A stretch of 54,086 nt of DNA. It comes from Rhodobacteraceae bacterium HLUCCA12. Its GTDB lineage: Bacteria > Pseudomonadota > Alphaproteobacteria > Rhodobacterales > Rhodobacteraceae. The position numbers were made by a program, and so were the translations under genes. Of this stretch, positions 16,648 through 26,292 are shown in pieces (within the stretch, counting starts at the first letter, position 1; each line of letters starts with the position of its first letter). The notes under the pieces are model-generated. The model made no database searches. It was not told where the DNA came from and saw nothing but the letters and a program-made list of their open reading frames with translations. The DNA is taken from the NCBI GenBank assembly GCA_001314715.1, contig LJSV01000010.1:78927-133012 (forward strand), written 5' to 3'.

Positions 16648-19608
16648 ATGAATGACCACAGCCCCAATGACGCATACCGCGCCTTCAGCTTTCTTCAGGG
16701 CGCCAACGCCGCATACATCGACCAGATGCACGCGCGCTATTCCCAGAACCCCGACAGTGTCGATGCGCAATGGGCCGAGTTCTTTCGCGCGCTTGACGAC
16801 GACCCGGCCGAGGCCACGCGCCAGGCCAGTGGCCCCAGCTGGGCGCGCGCCGACTGGCCGTTGCACCCCACTGACGAGTTGACCGCGGCCCTGACCGGCG
16901 AATGGCCGGCCACCGAGGCCCGCGCGGCCGGCGACAAGATTGCCGCAAAAGCCGAGGAGAAGGGCATCGAGCTGGGCGATGCGCAGGTTCAGCGCGCGGT
17001 TCTGGACAGCCTGCGCGCGCTGATGATCATTCGCGCCTATCGCATCCGTGGCCACCTGATTGCCCAACTGGACCCGTTGGGCATGCGCCAGGAAACGGTG
17101 CATCCCGAGCTGGAACCCTCATCCTACGGTTTTACCGAAGACGACTTGGACCGGCCCATCTTCATCGACAACGTGCTGGGGCTACAGGTCGCCTCCTTGC
17201 GCCAGATCCTTGAGATCCTGCGGCGGACCTATTGCGGCACGTTCGCGATGCAGTTCATGCATATCTCGGATCCCGAACAGGCAGCATGGCTGAAAGAGCG
17301 GATCGAAGGATACGGCAAGGAAATCCAGTTCACCCGGCGCGGGCGCAAGGCCATTCTCAACAAGCTGGTCGAGGCCGAGGGCTTTGAGAAGTTCCTGCAT
17401 GTCAAATACATGGGGACAAAACGCTTTGGCCTGGATGGCGGCGAGGCGCTGATCCCGGCGATGGAACAGATCATCAAGCGCGGCGGCCAGCTGGGACTGA
17501 AAGAGATCGTGTTCGGCATGCCCCATCGCGGACGCCTGAACATCCTGGCGAATGTCATGGGCAAGCCTTATCGCGCGATCTTCGACGAGTTTCAGGGCGG
17601 AAGCTTCAAGCCCGAGGATGTCGATGGATCGGGCGATGTGAAATATCACCTGGGCGCCAGTTCCGACCGCGATTTCGACGGCAATGTCGTGCACCTGTCG
17701 CTGACCGCGAACCCCTCGCATCTGGAAGCGGTGAACCCGGTGGTTCTGGGCAAGGTCCGCGCCAAGCAGGACCAGCTTGGCGATAGCGAACGCCATCAGG
17801 TGCTGCCGGTGCTGCTGCATGGGGACGCCGCCTTTGCCGGTCAGGGCGTGGTGGCCGAGTGCCTGCAACTGTCGGGCATCCGCGGGCACCGGACCGGGGG
17901 CACGATCCATATCGTTGTCAACAACCAGATCGGGTTTACCACGGCACCGCATTTCAGCCGCAGTTCCCCCTATCCGACCGATATCGCGCTGATGGTCGAG
18001 GCGCCGATCTTTCACGTCAACGGCGACGACCCCGAGGCCGTGGTTCATGCCGCGCGCGTGGCCATCGAGTACCGCCAGCAGTTCGGCAAGGACGTGGTGA
18101 TCGACATCTTCTGCTATCGCCGCTTCGGGCATAACGAGGGCGATGAACCGATGTTCACCAACCCTCAGATGTATACCAACATCAAGCGGCACAAGACCAC
18201 CTTGCAGCTCTATACCGAACGGCTGGTCGCCGACGGGCTGATCCCCGAGGGCGAGATCGAGGATCTGAAGGCCGCTTTCCAGGCGCATCTGAACGAGGAG
18301 TTCGAAGCGGGCAAGGAATATCGCCCCAACAAGGCCGACTGGCTGGATGGGCGCTGGAAGATGATGAAGCCCAAGGACCAGGAGAATTACCAGCGCGGCC
18401 AGACCTCGATCAAGCCAGAGACCCTGGCCGAGATCGGGACGGCATTGACGCGCTATCCGTCCGACTTCGGCATTCACAAGACCGTGGTGCGCCAGCTCGA
18501 CGCCAAGAAAAAGATGTTCGACAGCGGCACGGGCTTCGATTGGGCCACGGCAGAGGCGGTGGCCTTTGGCTCGCTGCTGATCGAGGGGTATCCGGTGCGG
18601 CTGTCCGGCCAGGATTGCAGCCGCGGCACCTTCAGCCAGCGCCATTCCGCGCTGGTCGATCAGACCACCGAGGAACGCTACTACCCGCTCAACCATATCC
18701 GGTCGGGCCAGGCGCGCTATGAGGTGATCGACTCGATGCTTTCGGAATACGCGGTGCTTGGGTTCGAATACGGCTACTCGCTGTCGGAACCCAATGCACT
18801 GGTGTTGTGGGAGGCGCAGTTCGGCGATTTTGCCAACGGCGCGCAGATCATGTTCGACCAGTTCATCAATTCGGGCGAATCGAAATGGCTGCGCATGTCA
18901 GGGCTGGTGCTGCTGCTGCCCCACGGCTTCGAGGGTCAGGGGCCCGAGCATTCGTCGGCGCGGCTCGAACGGTTCCTGCAGATGTCGGCCGAGGAAAACT
19001 GGATCATCGCCAACTGCTCGACGCCGGCCAACTATTTCCACATCCTGCGCCGCCAGATGCATCGCGACTTCCGCAAGCCGTTGGTGCTGATGACGCCTAA
19101 GTCCTTGCTGCGTCATCCGATGTGCGTCTCGCGGGCTGAGGATTTTACCGACGGATCGACCTTTCACCGGGTGCTGTGGGACGATGCCGAAAAGGGCATT
19201 TCCAAGCAGGTTCTGAAACCGGACGACCAGATCCGGCGCGTGGTGATGTGTTCGGGCAAGGTCTATTTCGACCTGCTGGCCGAACGTGATGCGCGCAGCC
19301 TGGACGATGTCTATCTGTTGCGCATCGAACAGCTCTATCCGGTTCCGTCGCAATCGCTGCGCGCCGAGCTTGCGCGCTTCAAGGACGCAGAGATGATCTG
19401 GTGCCAGGAAGAGCCCAAGAACCAGGGCGCCTGGACTTTCATCGAACCCAGTCTTGAATGGGTGCTGACCCAGATCGGCGCCCGCCAGACCCGCCCGCGC
19501 TATGTCGGGCGTTCGGCATCCGCCTCGCCCGCGACCGGGCTGGCGTCACGACACAAGGCACAACAAGAGGCGCTCGTGAACGAGGCGCTGTCTTTCGAAG
19601 GGGAATGA
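16648..19608 (+). CDS. sucA: 2-oxoglutarate dehydrogenase E1 component
   Basis: Thiamine-diphosphate dependent E1 of the 2-oxoglutarate dehydrogenase complex, 986 residues. It has the N-terminal [17 protein letters not shown] segment that binds the E2 core, GMPHRGRLN (substrate loop), the TPP/Mg segment [13 protein letters not shown]...VNNQIGF, and the C-terminal transketolase-type domain. ATG 16648 (MNDHSPND) agrees with family N-termini; a GTG at 16639 is also in frame, and the open frame further upstream overlaps the previous gene. The stop overlaps an ATG of the sucB region. Confidence 0.97.
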   Translation: MNDHSPNDAYRAFSFLQGANAAYIDQMHARYSQNPDSVDAQWAEFFRALDDDPAEATRQASGPSWARADWPLHPTDELTAALTGEWPATEARAAGDKIAAKAEEKGIELGDAQVQRAVLDSLRALMIIRAYRIRGHLIAQLDPLGMRQETVHPELEPSSYGFTEDDLDRPIFIDNVLGLQVASLRQILEILRRTYCGTFAMQFMHISDPEQAAWLKERIEGYGKEIQFTRRGRKAILNKLVEAEGFEKFLHVKYMGTKRFGLDGGEALIPAMEQIIKRGGQLGLKEIVFGMPHRGRLNILANVMGKPYRAIFDEFQGGSFKPEDVDGSGDVKYHLGASSDRDFDGNVVHLSLTANPSHLEAVNPVVLGKVRAKQDQLGDSERHQVLPVLLHGDAAFAGQGVVAECLQLSGIRGHRTGGTIHIVVNNQIGFTTAPHFSRSSPYPTDIALMVEAPIFHVNGDDPEAVVHAARVAIEYRQQFGKDVVIDIFCYRRFGHNEGDEPMFTNPQMYTNIKRHKTTLQLYTERLVADGLIPEGEIEDLKAAFQAHLNEEFEAGKEYRPNKADWLDGRWKMMKPKDQENYQRGQTSIKPETLAEIGTALTRYPSDFGIHKTVVRQLDAKKKMFDSGTGFDWATAEAVAFGSLLIEGYPVRLSGQDCSRGTFSQRHSALVDQTTEERYYPLNHIRSGQARYEVIDSMLSEYAVLGFEYGYSLSEPNALVLWEAQFGDFANGAQIMFDQFINSGESKWLRMSGLVLLLPHGFEGQGPEHSSARLERFLQMSAEENWIIANCSTPANYFHILRRQMHRDFRKPLVLMTPKSLLRHPMCVSRAEDFTDGSTFHRVLWDDAEKGISKQVLKPDDQIRRVVMCSGKVYFDLLAERDARSLDDVYLLRIEQLYPVPSQSLRAELARFKDAEMIWCQEEPKNQGAWTFIEPSLEWVLTQIGARQTRPRYVGRSASASPATGLASRHKAQQEALVNEALSFEGE

Positions 19609-19610
19609 CC

Positions 19611-21179
19611 ATGAGCACCGAAGTCCGCGTGCCCACGCTGGGTGAAAGCGTTTCCGAGGCGACGATCGCCACCTGGTTCAAGAAACCGGGCGACTCTGTC
19701 GCGGCCGACGAGATGCTGTGCGAGCTGGAAACCGACAAGGTCACGGTCGAGGTTCCGGCACCTGCCTCGGGCGTTCTGTCCGAGATCATCGCCGCCGAGG
19801 GCGAGACCGTCGGCGTCGATGCGCTGCTGGCCGTGATCGCCGAGGCGGGCGAGGCCGGGCCCGAAACCCCGACACTGCGCCCCGCCGGCGCCAAGACCGA
19901 CACCGGCGACGAGGATGATCTGCCCAAAAAGACCGAGGCGGTCCCGGTGATGGTTCCCGCCCTTGGCGAAAGCGTGTCCGAGGCGACCGTTGCCACCTGG
20001 TTCAAGAAGGTTGGCGATACCGTCGCGCAGGACGAGATGCTCTGTGAGCTGGAAACCGACAAGGTATCGGTCGAGGTTCCCGCCCCATCCGCGGGCGTCC
20101 TCAACGAAATCGTGGCCGCCGCTGGCACCACCGTCGCGGCAGGTGCCAAACTGGCCGTGATCGGCGGCGCGCCGGGCAAGACTGCCGGTGACGTCGAGAC
20201 CAAGGCAACGCCCGACAAGGCTGAAAAGGCTGAAAAGGCTGATGCCGGCGCCAGGGACGTCGAGGATGCACCATCGGCACGCAAGATGATGGCCGAGAAC
20301 GATATCGCCCGCGACTCGGTCACGGGAACGGGCCGCGACGGGCGCATCATGAAAGAGGACGTCCAGAAGGCGATGGCCGTCGGCGCCACGGCCGCCGCCT
20401 CGGCCCCCACGCCCTCGGCGCCCACGCCGGCGACGGCCCCCAACACGCCGCCCCGCGCCCCCGTTCCGGCCGAGGATGCCGCGCGCGAAGAGCGGGTGCG
20501 CATGACCCGCCTGCGGGCCACCATCGCCCGCCGCCTGAAGGACGCGCAGAACACGGCCGCGATGCTGACCACCTATAACGAGGTGGACATGTCGGCCGTG
20601 ATGGCCCTGCGCAACGAGTACAAGGCCGCCTTCGAGAAAAAGCACGGCGTCAAGATGGGCTTCATGTCCTTCTTCGTGAAGGCCTGCTGCCATGCCCTCA
20701 AGGAAGTGCCCGAGGTCAATGCCGAGATCGACGGGCAGGATGTGGTCTACAAGAACTACGTCCATATGGGCGTGGCGGTGGGCACGCCCTCGGGCCTCGT
20801 GGTGCCGGTGGTGCGCGACGCCGACCAGATGGGCTTTGCCGCGATCGAAAAGAAGATTGGTGAGTTGGGACTGCGCGCGCGGGACGGTAAGCTTTCGATG
20901 GCCGAGATGCAGGGCGGCTCGTTCACCATCTCGAACGGCGGGGTCTATGGCTCGCTGATGTCCTCGCCGATCCTGAACCCGCCGCAATCGGGCATCCTGG
21001 GCATGCACAAGATCCAGGAGCGTCCGATGGTCGTGAACGGCGAAATCGTCATCCGGCCGATGATGTATCTGGCGCTCAGCTACGATCACCGGATCGTCGA
21101 CGGCAAGGGCGCGGTGACCTTCCTCGTGCGCGTGAAAGAGGCGCTTGAGGATCCGCAGCGGTTGTTGCTGGATTTGTGA
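19611..21179 (+). CDS. sucB: 2-oxoglutarate dehydrogenase E2, dihydrolipoamide succinyltransferase
   Basis: E2 core of the 2-oxoglutarate dehydrogenase complex, transferring succinyl groups from lipoyl arms to CoA. The 522-residue protein has two lipoyl domains rather than the usual one, with lipoyl-lysines Lys43 and Lys151, each in ETDKV(T/S)VEVPAP. Then come an Ala/Pro/charged linker, a peripheral subunit-binding domain ([10 protein letters not shown]...[13 protein letters not shown], about 224-250), an Ala-Pro linker, and the catalytic domain ending with the DHRIVDG active-site histidine motif. ATG 19611 has AAGGGGA at a suitable distance; ATG 19605 is possible. Confidence 0.96.
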   Translation: MSTEVRVPTLGESVSEATIATWFKKPGDSVAADEMLCELETDKVTVEVPAPASGVLSEIIAAEGETVGVDALLAVIAEAGEAGPETPTLRPAGAKTDTGDEDDLPKKTEAVPVMVPALGESVSEATVATWFKKVGDTVAQDEMLCELETDKVSVEVPAPSAGVLNEIVAAAGTTVAAGAKLAVIGGAPGKTAGDVETKATPDKAEKAEKADAGARDVEDAPSARKMMAENDIARDSVTGTGRDGRIMKEDVQKAMAVGATAAASAPTPSAPTPATAPNTPPRAPVPAEDAAREERVRMTRLRATIARRLKDAQNTAAMLTTYNEVDMSAVMALRNEYKAAFEKKHGVKMGFMSFFVKACCHALKEVPEVNAEIDGQDVVYKNYVHMGVAVGTPSGLVVPVVRDADQMGFAAIEKKIGELGLRARDGKLSMAEMQGGSFTISNGGVYGSLMSSPILNPPQSGILGMHKIQERPMVVNGEIVIRPMMYLALSYDHRIVDGKGAVTFLVRVKEALEDPQRLLLDL

Positions 21180-21276
21180 TGGAATGGCATAGGCGCGCAC
21201 CTACTACTTTTTCCAAAGTTGCGCGCTTACATACCGCTTCAGAAATAGGTGCCCTGCCAGAGAAAGTTCACCAACG

Positions 21277-21681
21277 ATGATGAGTAATCGCGACGTTTCG
21301 GAAATCGTTCGAGCGGATATCCTCAGGATACTCTGGAAACGTGGCGATGCGCCAGGTGTGCTCAGGGCGAGTGACTTAAGTGTGCCGGAATATGGCAGCT
21401 ATTTGGTAGACTCTGCGCGCTGGTTAGAGGCCGAAGGACTTGTGCGCTTGGGTAGGTGCCATTCGCCTGTCAATTCGCCGGGATCTTTCTCGAACGCATC
21501 GCTTACGGCGAAGGGTGAGAGCCTTCTCAGATACAAGTCGCACGGAGAAATAAAGGCGCTCGGTGATCTGATCTCCGAAGCTTTTCGCGACGCCGCGAAG
21601 GACGGCGTCAAAGAGGCAATCAGACACGCTCCCAAATTGCTCTGGACCGCTTTGGAAGCTTGGAAAACAGCACCCCCATGA
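21277..21681 (+). CDS. Unknown protein inserted between sucB and the MAPEG gene
   Basis: A 134-residue predicted cytosolic protein with no recognised family. The first 75 residues look like a small winged-helix fold (EIVRADILRILWKRGDAPG, then SARWLEAEGLVRLG as a recognition-helix-like stretch), followed by a helical tail. Base composition and codons are visibly more AT-rich than the neighbours (TTA, AGT, AGA and ATA-type codons appear). It has 97 bp of its own upstream sequence, containing a GCGCGCA/TGCGCGC inverted repeat around 21194-21226. Its stop overlaps the next ATG (ATGA, 21678-21681). It looks acquired, yet joined to the operon. Could be a regulator; unproven. Confidence 0.65.
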   Translation: MMSNRDVSEIVRADILRILWKRGDAPGVLRASDLSVPEYGSYLVDSARWLEAEGLVRLGRCHSPVNSPGSFSNASLTAKGESLLRYKSHGEIKALGDLISEAFRDAAKDGVKEAIRHAPKLLWTALEAWKTAPP

Positions 21682-22067
21682 CCCCCGAACTCCTCACCCT
21701 CGCCCTCGCCGCCCTGCTGCAAGCCGCGCAGTTCATCCTCTACTCGGTGCTGGCCCAGAAACAGGTCGGCCCGAGATACGCCGCCTCGCCCCGCGACGAA
21801 CCGCGGCAGCTCACCGGCACTGCCGGCCGCGCCCAGCGCGCGCTGAACAACCATTTCGAAGGGTTGATCCTTTTCACCATCGCGGTGGTCGTGGTCACGC
21901 TTTCCGACCGGGGGTCGGGCTTCACGGCGGCCTGCGCCTGGCTCTATCTTGGCGCACGGGTGCTCTATGTTCCGGCCTATCTCTTGGGCTGGACCCCCTG
22001 GCGATCGCTGATCTGGGCCATCGGCTGGTTCGCCAGTATCCTGATGCTGCTCGCGGTGTTGTTCTGA
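21678..22067 (+). CDS. MAPEG-family membrane protein
   Basis: A 129-residue integral membrane protein of the MAPEG superfamily (related to microsomal glutathione transferases), with four hydrophobic helices. Typical elements are QFILYSVLAQKQVGPRYA (about 17-34), a conserved RAQRALNNHFEGL (52-64) that matches the MAPEG N-x-x-E signature, and YVPAYLLGWTPWRS (about 97-110). Bacterial members of this subgroup commonly sit between sucB and lpd in Rhodobacteraceae; the biochemical role there is not known. Confidence 0.88.
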   Translation: MTPELLTLALAALLQAAQFILYSVLAQKQVGPRYAASPRDEPRQLTGTAGRAQRALNNHFEGLILFTIAVVVVTLSDRGSGFTAACAWLYLGARVLYVPAYLLGWTPWRSLIWAIGWFASILMLLAVLF

Positions 22068-22078
22068 TGCCGTTTCAT

Positions 22079-22141
22079 CTTGCCCCAAATACGCTCGGGG
22101 GGTGAGGGCCGCAGGCCCGAGGGGGGCGGAAAGCCCCCCTT
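22079..22141. repeat. GC-rich REP-like intergenic hairpin element
   Basis: The segment begins CTTGCCCCAAATACGCTC and carries two hairpins: GGGCC-GCA-GGCCC (22106-22118) and GGGGGGC-GGAAA-GCCCCCC (22121-22139). From memory, sequences of this layout are scattered in many Rhodobacteraceae genomes between genes. Only one copy is in this window, so repetition cannot be shown here. It lies inside the operon between the MAPEG gene and lpd and might modulate read-through or mRNA decay. Confidence 0.45.
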
Positions 22142-22165
22142 CCCCCGCCTTCAAGGAGACCGATC

Positions 22166-23551
22166 ATGGCCAAATTCGACCTTATCGTCATCGGCGCCGG
22201 CCCCGGCGGCTATGTCTGCGCGATCCGCGCGGCCCAGCTGGGCCTGAACGTGGCCTGCGTCGAGGGGCGCGAAACGCTGGGGGGGACATGCCTGAACGTG
22301 GGCTGCATCCCCTCGAAAGCGCTGCTGCACGCCACCCATCAGCTGCACGAGGCCCAAGAGAACTTCGAGACCATGGGCATCACGGCCAAGCCAAAGGTCG
22401 ATTGGTCAAAGATGCTGTCCTACAAGGATGACGTGATCGGCCAGAACACCAAGGGCATCGAGTTCCTGTTCAAGAAGAACAAGGTGACCTGGCTCAAGGG
22501 TTGGGCCGCGATCCCCGAGGCAGGCAAGGTCAAGGTCGGCGACGAGGTGCACGAGGCCGACAAGATCGTGATTGCCTCGGGCTCGGTCGCGGCATCGCTG
22601 CCGGGTGTCGAGGTCGACGAAAAGGTCGTCGTGACCTCGACCGGGGCGCTGGCCCTGGAAAAGCTGCCAAAGAAGATGGTGGTCATCGGCGGTGGCGTGA
22701 TCGGGCTCGAAATGGGGTCGGTCTATGCCCGCCTCGGCGCCGAGGTGACGGTGATCGAATACCTTGACCGGCTCATTCCCGGCAATGACGGCGAGGTCGC
22801 CAAGACCTTTCAGCGCATCCTCAAGAAACAGGGCATAAACTTTGTCCTCGGCGCCGCGGTCCAGAAGGCCGAGGTGAAGCGGAACAAGGCTACCGTGACC
22901 TACACGCTGCGCAAGGACGACAGCGAACAGACGATCGAGGCCGATTGCGTTCTTCTGGCCACCGGACGCAAGCCCTATACAGATGGCCTCGGGCTGGAGG
23001 ATCTGGGCGTCACGCTGACCAAGGGCGGCCAGATCGAAACCGATTCGCAATATGCAACCAGCGTGGCCGGCATCTACGCGATCGGCGATGCCATCGCCGG
23101 CCCGATGCTGGCCCACAAGGCCGAGGACGAAGGCATGGCCGTGGCCGAGATTCTGGCCGGGCAGGCCGGGCATGTGAATTACGGCGTGATCCCCGGCGTC
23201 ATCTACACCACGCCCGAAGTTGCCTCGGTCGGGGAAACGGAAGAGACGCTCAAGGATGCCGGTCGCGCCTACAAGGTGGGCAAGTTCAGCTTCATGGGCA
23301 ACGGCCGCGCCAAGGCCGTGTTCCAGGGCGAGGGCTTCGTCAAGCTTCTGGCCGATGCCGAGACCGACCGCCTTTTGGGGGCGCATATCATCGGCCCGAT
23401 GGCGGGCGATCTGATCCATGAGATTTGCGTCGCCATGGAATTCGGCGCCGCCGCCGAGGATGTCGCGCGCACCTGCCATGCGCATCCCACCTTCTCGGAA
23501 GCGGTGCGCGAGGCCGCATTGGCCTGCGGCGACGGGGCGATCCATGCCTGA
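22166..23551 (+). CDS. lpd: Dihydrolipoyl dehydrogenase (E3)
   Basis: FAD-dependent E3 that reoxidises dihydrolipoyl groups with NAD in 2-oxo acid dehydrogenase complexes. The 461-residue protein has the FAD site GAGPGGY (10-16), the redox disulfide Cys42-Cys47 in [17 protein letters not shown], the NAD site [10 protein letters not shown] (about 178-187) and the catalytic base region [10 protein letters not shown] near the C-terminus. AAGGAG precedes the ATG. It is the last gene of the suc operon, followed by a terminator. Confidence 0.97.
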   Translation: MAKFDLIVIGAGPGGYVCAIRAAQLGLNVACVEGRETLGGTCLNVGCIPSKALLHATHQLHEAQENFETMGITAKPKVDWSKMLSYKDDVIGQNTKGIEFLFKKNKVTWLKGWAAIPEAGKVKVGDEVHEADKIVIASGSVAASLPGVEVDEKVVVTSTGALALEKLPKKMVVIGGGVIGLEMGSVYARLGAEVTVIEYLDRLIPGNDGEVAKTFQRILKKQGINFVLGAAVQKAEVKRNKATVTYTLRKDDSEQTIEADCVLLATGRKPYTDGLGLEDLGVTLTKGGQIETDSQYATSVAGIYAIGDAIAGPMLAHKAEDEGMAVAEILAGQAGHVNYGVIPGVIYTTPEVASVGETEETLKDAGRAYKVGKFSFMGNGRAKAVFQGEGFVKLLADAETDRLLGAHIIGPMAGDLIHEICVAMEFGAAAEDVARTCHAHPTFSEAVREAALACGDGAIHA

Positions 23552-23569
23552 TCGGCGCCACGCCCGCTG

Positions 23570-23604
23570 AACGCCCGCCCCTGCATGTCGGGGCGGACGT
23601 TTTC
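23570..23604 (+). terminator. Rho-independent terminator of the suc-lpd operon
   Basis: A hairpin with left arm AACGCCCGCCCC (23570-23581) and right arm GGGGCGGACGTT (23590-23601), eleven pairs and one C-A mismatch around an 8-nt loop, runs into TTTT. It lies 19 bp after the lpd stop. Confidence 0.6.
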
Positions 23605-23708
23605 ATGCCTTGCACCGGCGCCCGGATATGTCCACCGGAAAATAGCGCTTGCATGCCGCGTGTGGTTCTGGCGATATGTTCCGGAAACCATTTCGGGACG
23701 GGAATGAC

Positions 23709-24491
23709 TTGCGCACCGCCGCCGCATATCGCGCCCTTGCCACCGCGGTTGCGGTTCTGTTGGCGATCGCCCCGTCGCACCGCGTCCGGGCCAACGAGAC
23801 CCTGACAGTTTTCGCAGCTGCAAGCCTGGGCAGCGCGCTGGACGCCGTGGCCGATGCCTGGAGCGCCGAAAGTGGCGTGTCGGTCACGCTGTCCTTCGCC
23901 GGGTCGGCGGCCCTGGCCCGACAGATCCAGCACGGCGCGCCGGCGGATCTGTTCATATCCGCCAGCACCGAATGGATGGACGCTGTCGAACAGTCAGGCG
24001 ATCTGCAAGCCGACACGCGACGCGACATCCTGGGCAACCGCCTGGTCCTGATCGCCCATGACAGCGATGCGCCACAGTTGACCATCGATTCCGGCCTGGA
24101 TCTTGCGGCCCTGCTCGGCGACGGTCGTCTGGCGATGGCGATGACCGATTCCGTTCCCGCGGGGATCTATGGACAGCAGGCCCTGCGGACCCTTGGCCAG
24201 TGGGATGCGGTCACGCCCCGCGTCGCACAGTCCGACAACGTGCGCGCGGCGCTGGCCTTCGTTGCCCAGGGCGAGGCCCCGCTTGGCATCGTCTATGCAA
24301 CCGACGCCCGGATCGAGGACGATGTGACCGTGATCGGTACCTTTCCTGCTGAAAGCCATGCGCCGATCGTCTACCCTGCGGCCATCACCGCGCAAAGCCG
24401 GTCGCGGGCGGCGCATGCATTTCTTGATTTCCTGGGGTCCAGGACCGCCGCCGGGATCTGGAACGCGGCCGGCTTTTCCGTGCTGGACTGA
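23709..24491 (+). CDS. modA: Molybdate ABC transporter substrate-binding protein
   Basis: Periplasmic molybdate-binding protein, about 260 residues. It starts with a signal peptide (hydrophobic ALATAVAVLLAIA, cleaved after SHRVRA) followed by the ModA hallmark TVFAAASLGSALDAVA, then FSFAGSAALARQI-like loop (SFAGSAALARQIQHGAPAD), DLFISAS and the SVPAGIYGQQAL oxyanion-binding region. The start is uncertain: TTG 23709 has GGGA at good spacing and gives a compact signal peptide, while ATG 23676 is in frame without a Shine-Dalgarno. It is first of modABC and overlaps modB by one base. Two GATATGT...CGGAAA repeats lie just upstream (23625-23688). Confidence 0.93.
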   Translation: MRTAAAYRALATAVAVLLAIAPSHRVRANETLTVFAAASLGSALDAVADAWSAESGVSVTLSFAGSAALARQIQHGAPADLFISASTEWMDAVEQSGDLQADTRRDILGNRLVLIAHDSDAPQLTIDSGLDLAALLGDGRLAMAMTDSVPAGIYGQQALRTLGQWDAVTPRVAQSDNVRAALAFVAQGEAPLGIVYATDARIEDDVTVIGTFPAESHAPIVYPAAITAQSRSRAAHAFLDFLGSRTAAGIWNAAGFSVLD

Positions 24492-25195
24492 TGGCGATGG
24501 CAGATTTCCTTGGACCCGATGCGTGGCTGGCCGTCCTGCTGTCGTTGCGGGTGTCGTTCTGGGCGGTTCTCGTCAGCCTGCCGCTGGGCATTCTGGTTGC
24601 GCATGCACTGGCACGGTGGTCATTTCCCGGCAAGCAGGTCCTGAACGGGCTGGTCCATCTGCCGCTGGTCCTGCCGCCGGTCGTCACGGGCTACCTGCTG
24701 CTTGTCACCTTTGGCCGCCGCGGCCCGGTGGGCCAGTTTCTGGACACATGGTTCGGAATCGTTCTGTCCTTTCGCTGGACCGGCGCGGCGCTGGCCGCCG
24801 CCGTCATGGCGTTTCCGCTGATGGTGCGCGCAATTCGCCTGTCGATCGAGGCGGTCGACCCAAGGCTTGAAGCCGCCGCCAGCACGCTGGGCGCCGGACG
24901 GGCCTGGGTGTTCGTCACCGTAACCCTGCCCCTGATCCTGCCGGGCATCATAGCCGGCGCCATTCTCGCCTTTGCCAAGGCAATGGGTGAGTTCGGCGCG
25001 ACGATCACCTTCGTTTCGAACATCCCCGGCGAAACCCGCACCATCCCCTCGGCCATCCACGCGCTCTTGCAGGCGCCGGGGGGCGATTCGGCCGCGGCGC
25101 GTCTGGTCATCGTGGCCCTTGTGATCGCCATGGCCGCGCTGGTGCTGGCCGAACTGGTGTCGCGCCGCGTGGCCAGACGGGTCTCGGGCGCATGA
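24491..25195 (+). CDS. modB: Molybdate ABC transporter permease
   Basis: Inner-membrane permease of the molybdate importer, 234 residues with about five or six hydrophobic segments. The EAA loop that contacts the ATPase is visible as EAAASTLGAGRAWVFVTVTL (about 126-145). Starts at ATG 24491 in a TGATG junction with modA and overlaps modC by 4 bp, so translation is coupled. Confidence 0.95.
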   Translation: MAMADFLGPDAWLAVLLSLRVSFWAVLVSLPLGILVAHALARWSFPGKQVLNGLVHLPLVLPPVVTGYLLLVTFGRRGPVGQFLDTWFGIVLSFRWTGAALAAAVMAFPLMVRAIRLSIEAVDPRLEAAASTLGAGRAWVFVTVTLPLILPGIIAGAILAFAKAMGEFGATITFVSNIPGETRTIPSAIHALLQAPGGDSAAARLVIVALVIAMAALVLAELVSRRVARRVSGA

Positions 25196-26280
25196 CCCTG
25201 ACGGTTTCGGTCCAGCACCAGCTTGGCGATTTCACGCTCGATGCGAGGTTCGAGGCCCCGGCCGGCGTCACGGTTCTGATCGGCCCTTCGGGCGCCGGCA
25301 AGACCACGCTGGTGAACACGGTCGCCGGGCTTTTGCATCCCAGACAGGGCCGCATCGTCGTCGATGACTGGGTCCTGCTGGACACGCAGGCCGGACGTGT
25401 GCTGCCCCCGCACAAGCGCCGCCTTGGCTATGTCTTTCAGGGGGCGCGCCTGTTTCCCCATATGAGCGTGCGCCAGAACCTGCTCTACGGCCGCTGGTTC
25501 GCCCCCCGCACAGCGCGCGGCGAGTCGCTTGACAGGGTCGTCGACCTGCTGGGTATCGCCCATCTGCTGGCGCGTCGTCCCGGTGCCTTGTCAGGTGGCG
25601 AACGCCAGCGCGTGGCCATCGGCCGGGCGCTGCTGGCTTCGCCGCGCCTTATCCTGGCCGATGAGCCGCTTACCGCGCTCGACGAGGCCCGCAAGGCCGA
25701 GATCCTGCCCTATTTCGAACGGTTGCGCGACGAGGTGTCGGTTCCGATCCTCTATGTCAGCCATTCATTGTCCGAGGTGGCACGGCTGGCGACAACCGTG
25801 GTCGCAATGAAGGACGGGCAGGTTGCCGCCGTGGGTTCGCCGGACGCCATACTGGGCGATGTCGCGGTCGTCGGCGCGCGCCATGCGGCCTCGGTGTTGA
25901 ATGCACGCGTCGTTGCGCACCATGGCGATGGCCTGAGCGAGCTTGCCACCGGCGCCGGTCCGCTGTTCTTGCCGCATATTCACGAAGTTCCGGGGGCGAC
26001 CATCCGCGTCCGCATCGCCGCGCGCGACGTCATCCTGTCGCGCGAACGTCCGCACGGCCTGTCTGCCCTCAATATCCTGCCGGGCGTTATCGCCGACATC
26101 CGAACCGGGCATGGCCCCGGCGCACTGGTCACGTTGACGATCGGTGACGAGCGGCTGACCGCGCGCATCACCCAGCGATCGGTGCGGGACATGGGGCTGG
26201 AACCCGGCCAACCGTGCCACGCCGTTCTGAAGTCGGTGGCCGTCGCGCCCGAGGATGTGGGGACCGGCCGGATCGATTGA
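25192..26280 (+). CDS. modC: Molybdate ABC transporter ATPase with TOBE/Mop domain
   Basis: Cytosolic ATPase of the molybdate importer, 362 residues. It shows Walker A GPSGAGKTT (about 33-41), the ABC signature LSGGERQRVAIG (about 133-144), Walker B LILADEPLTALD, and a C-terminal TOBE/Mop domain (about 290-355) that binds molybdate and senses intracellular levels. Length matches E. coli ModC. It converges with tupA; the 12-bp gap carries a short CGATTGA/TCAATCG inverted repeat. Confidence 0.96.
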   Translation: MTLTVSVQHQLGDFTLDARFEAPAGVTVLIGPSGAGKTTLVNTVAGLLHPRQGRIVVDDWVLLDTQAGRVLPPHKRRLGYVFQGARLFPHMSVRQNLLYGRWFAPRTARGESLDRVVDLLGIAHLLARRPGALSGGERQRVAIGRALLASPRLILADEPLTALDEARKAEILPYFERLRDEVSVPILYVSHSLSEVARLATTVVAMKDGQVAAVGSPDAILGDVAVVGARHAASVLNARVVAHHGDGLSELATGAGPLFLPHIHEVPGATIRVRIAARDVILSRERPHGLSALNILPGVIADIRTGHGPGALVTLTIGDERLTARITQRSVRDMGLEPGQPCHAVLKSVAVAPEDVGTGRID

Positions 26281-26292
26281 CCCGGCCTGCGA

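Noticed and set aside
17182-18696. 504-residue minus-strand frame inside sucA
   Set aside because: Shadow of sucA; no recognisable domain.
19500-21200. 566-residue minus-strand frame across sucB
   Set aside because: Low-complexity His/Gly/Arg frame antisense to SucB.
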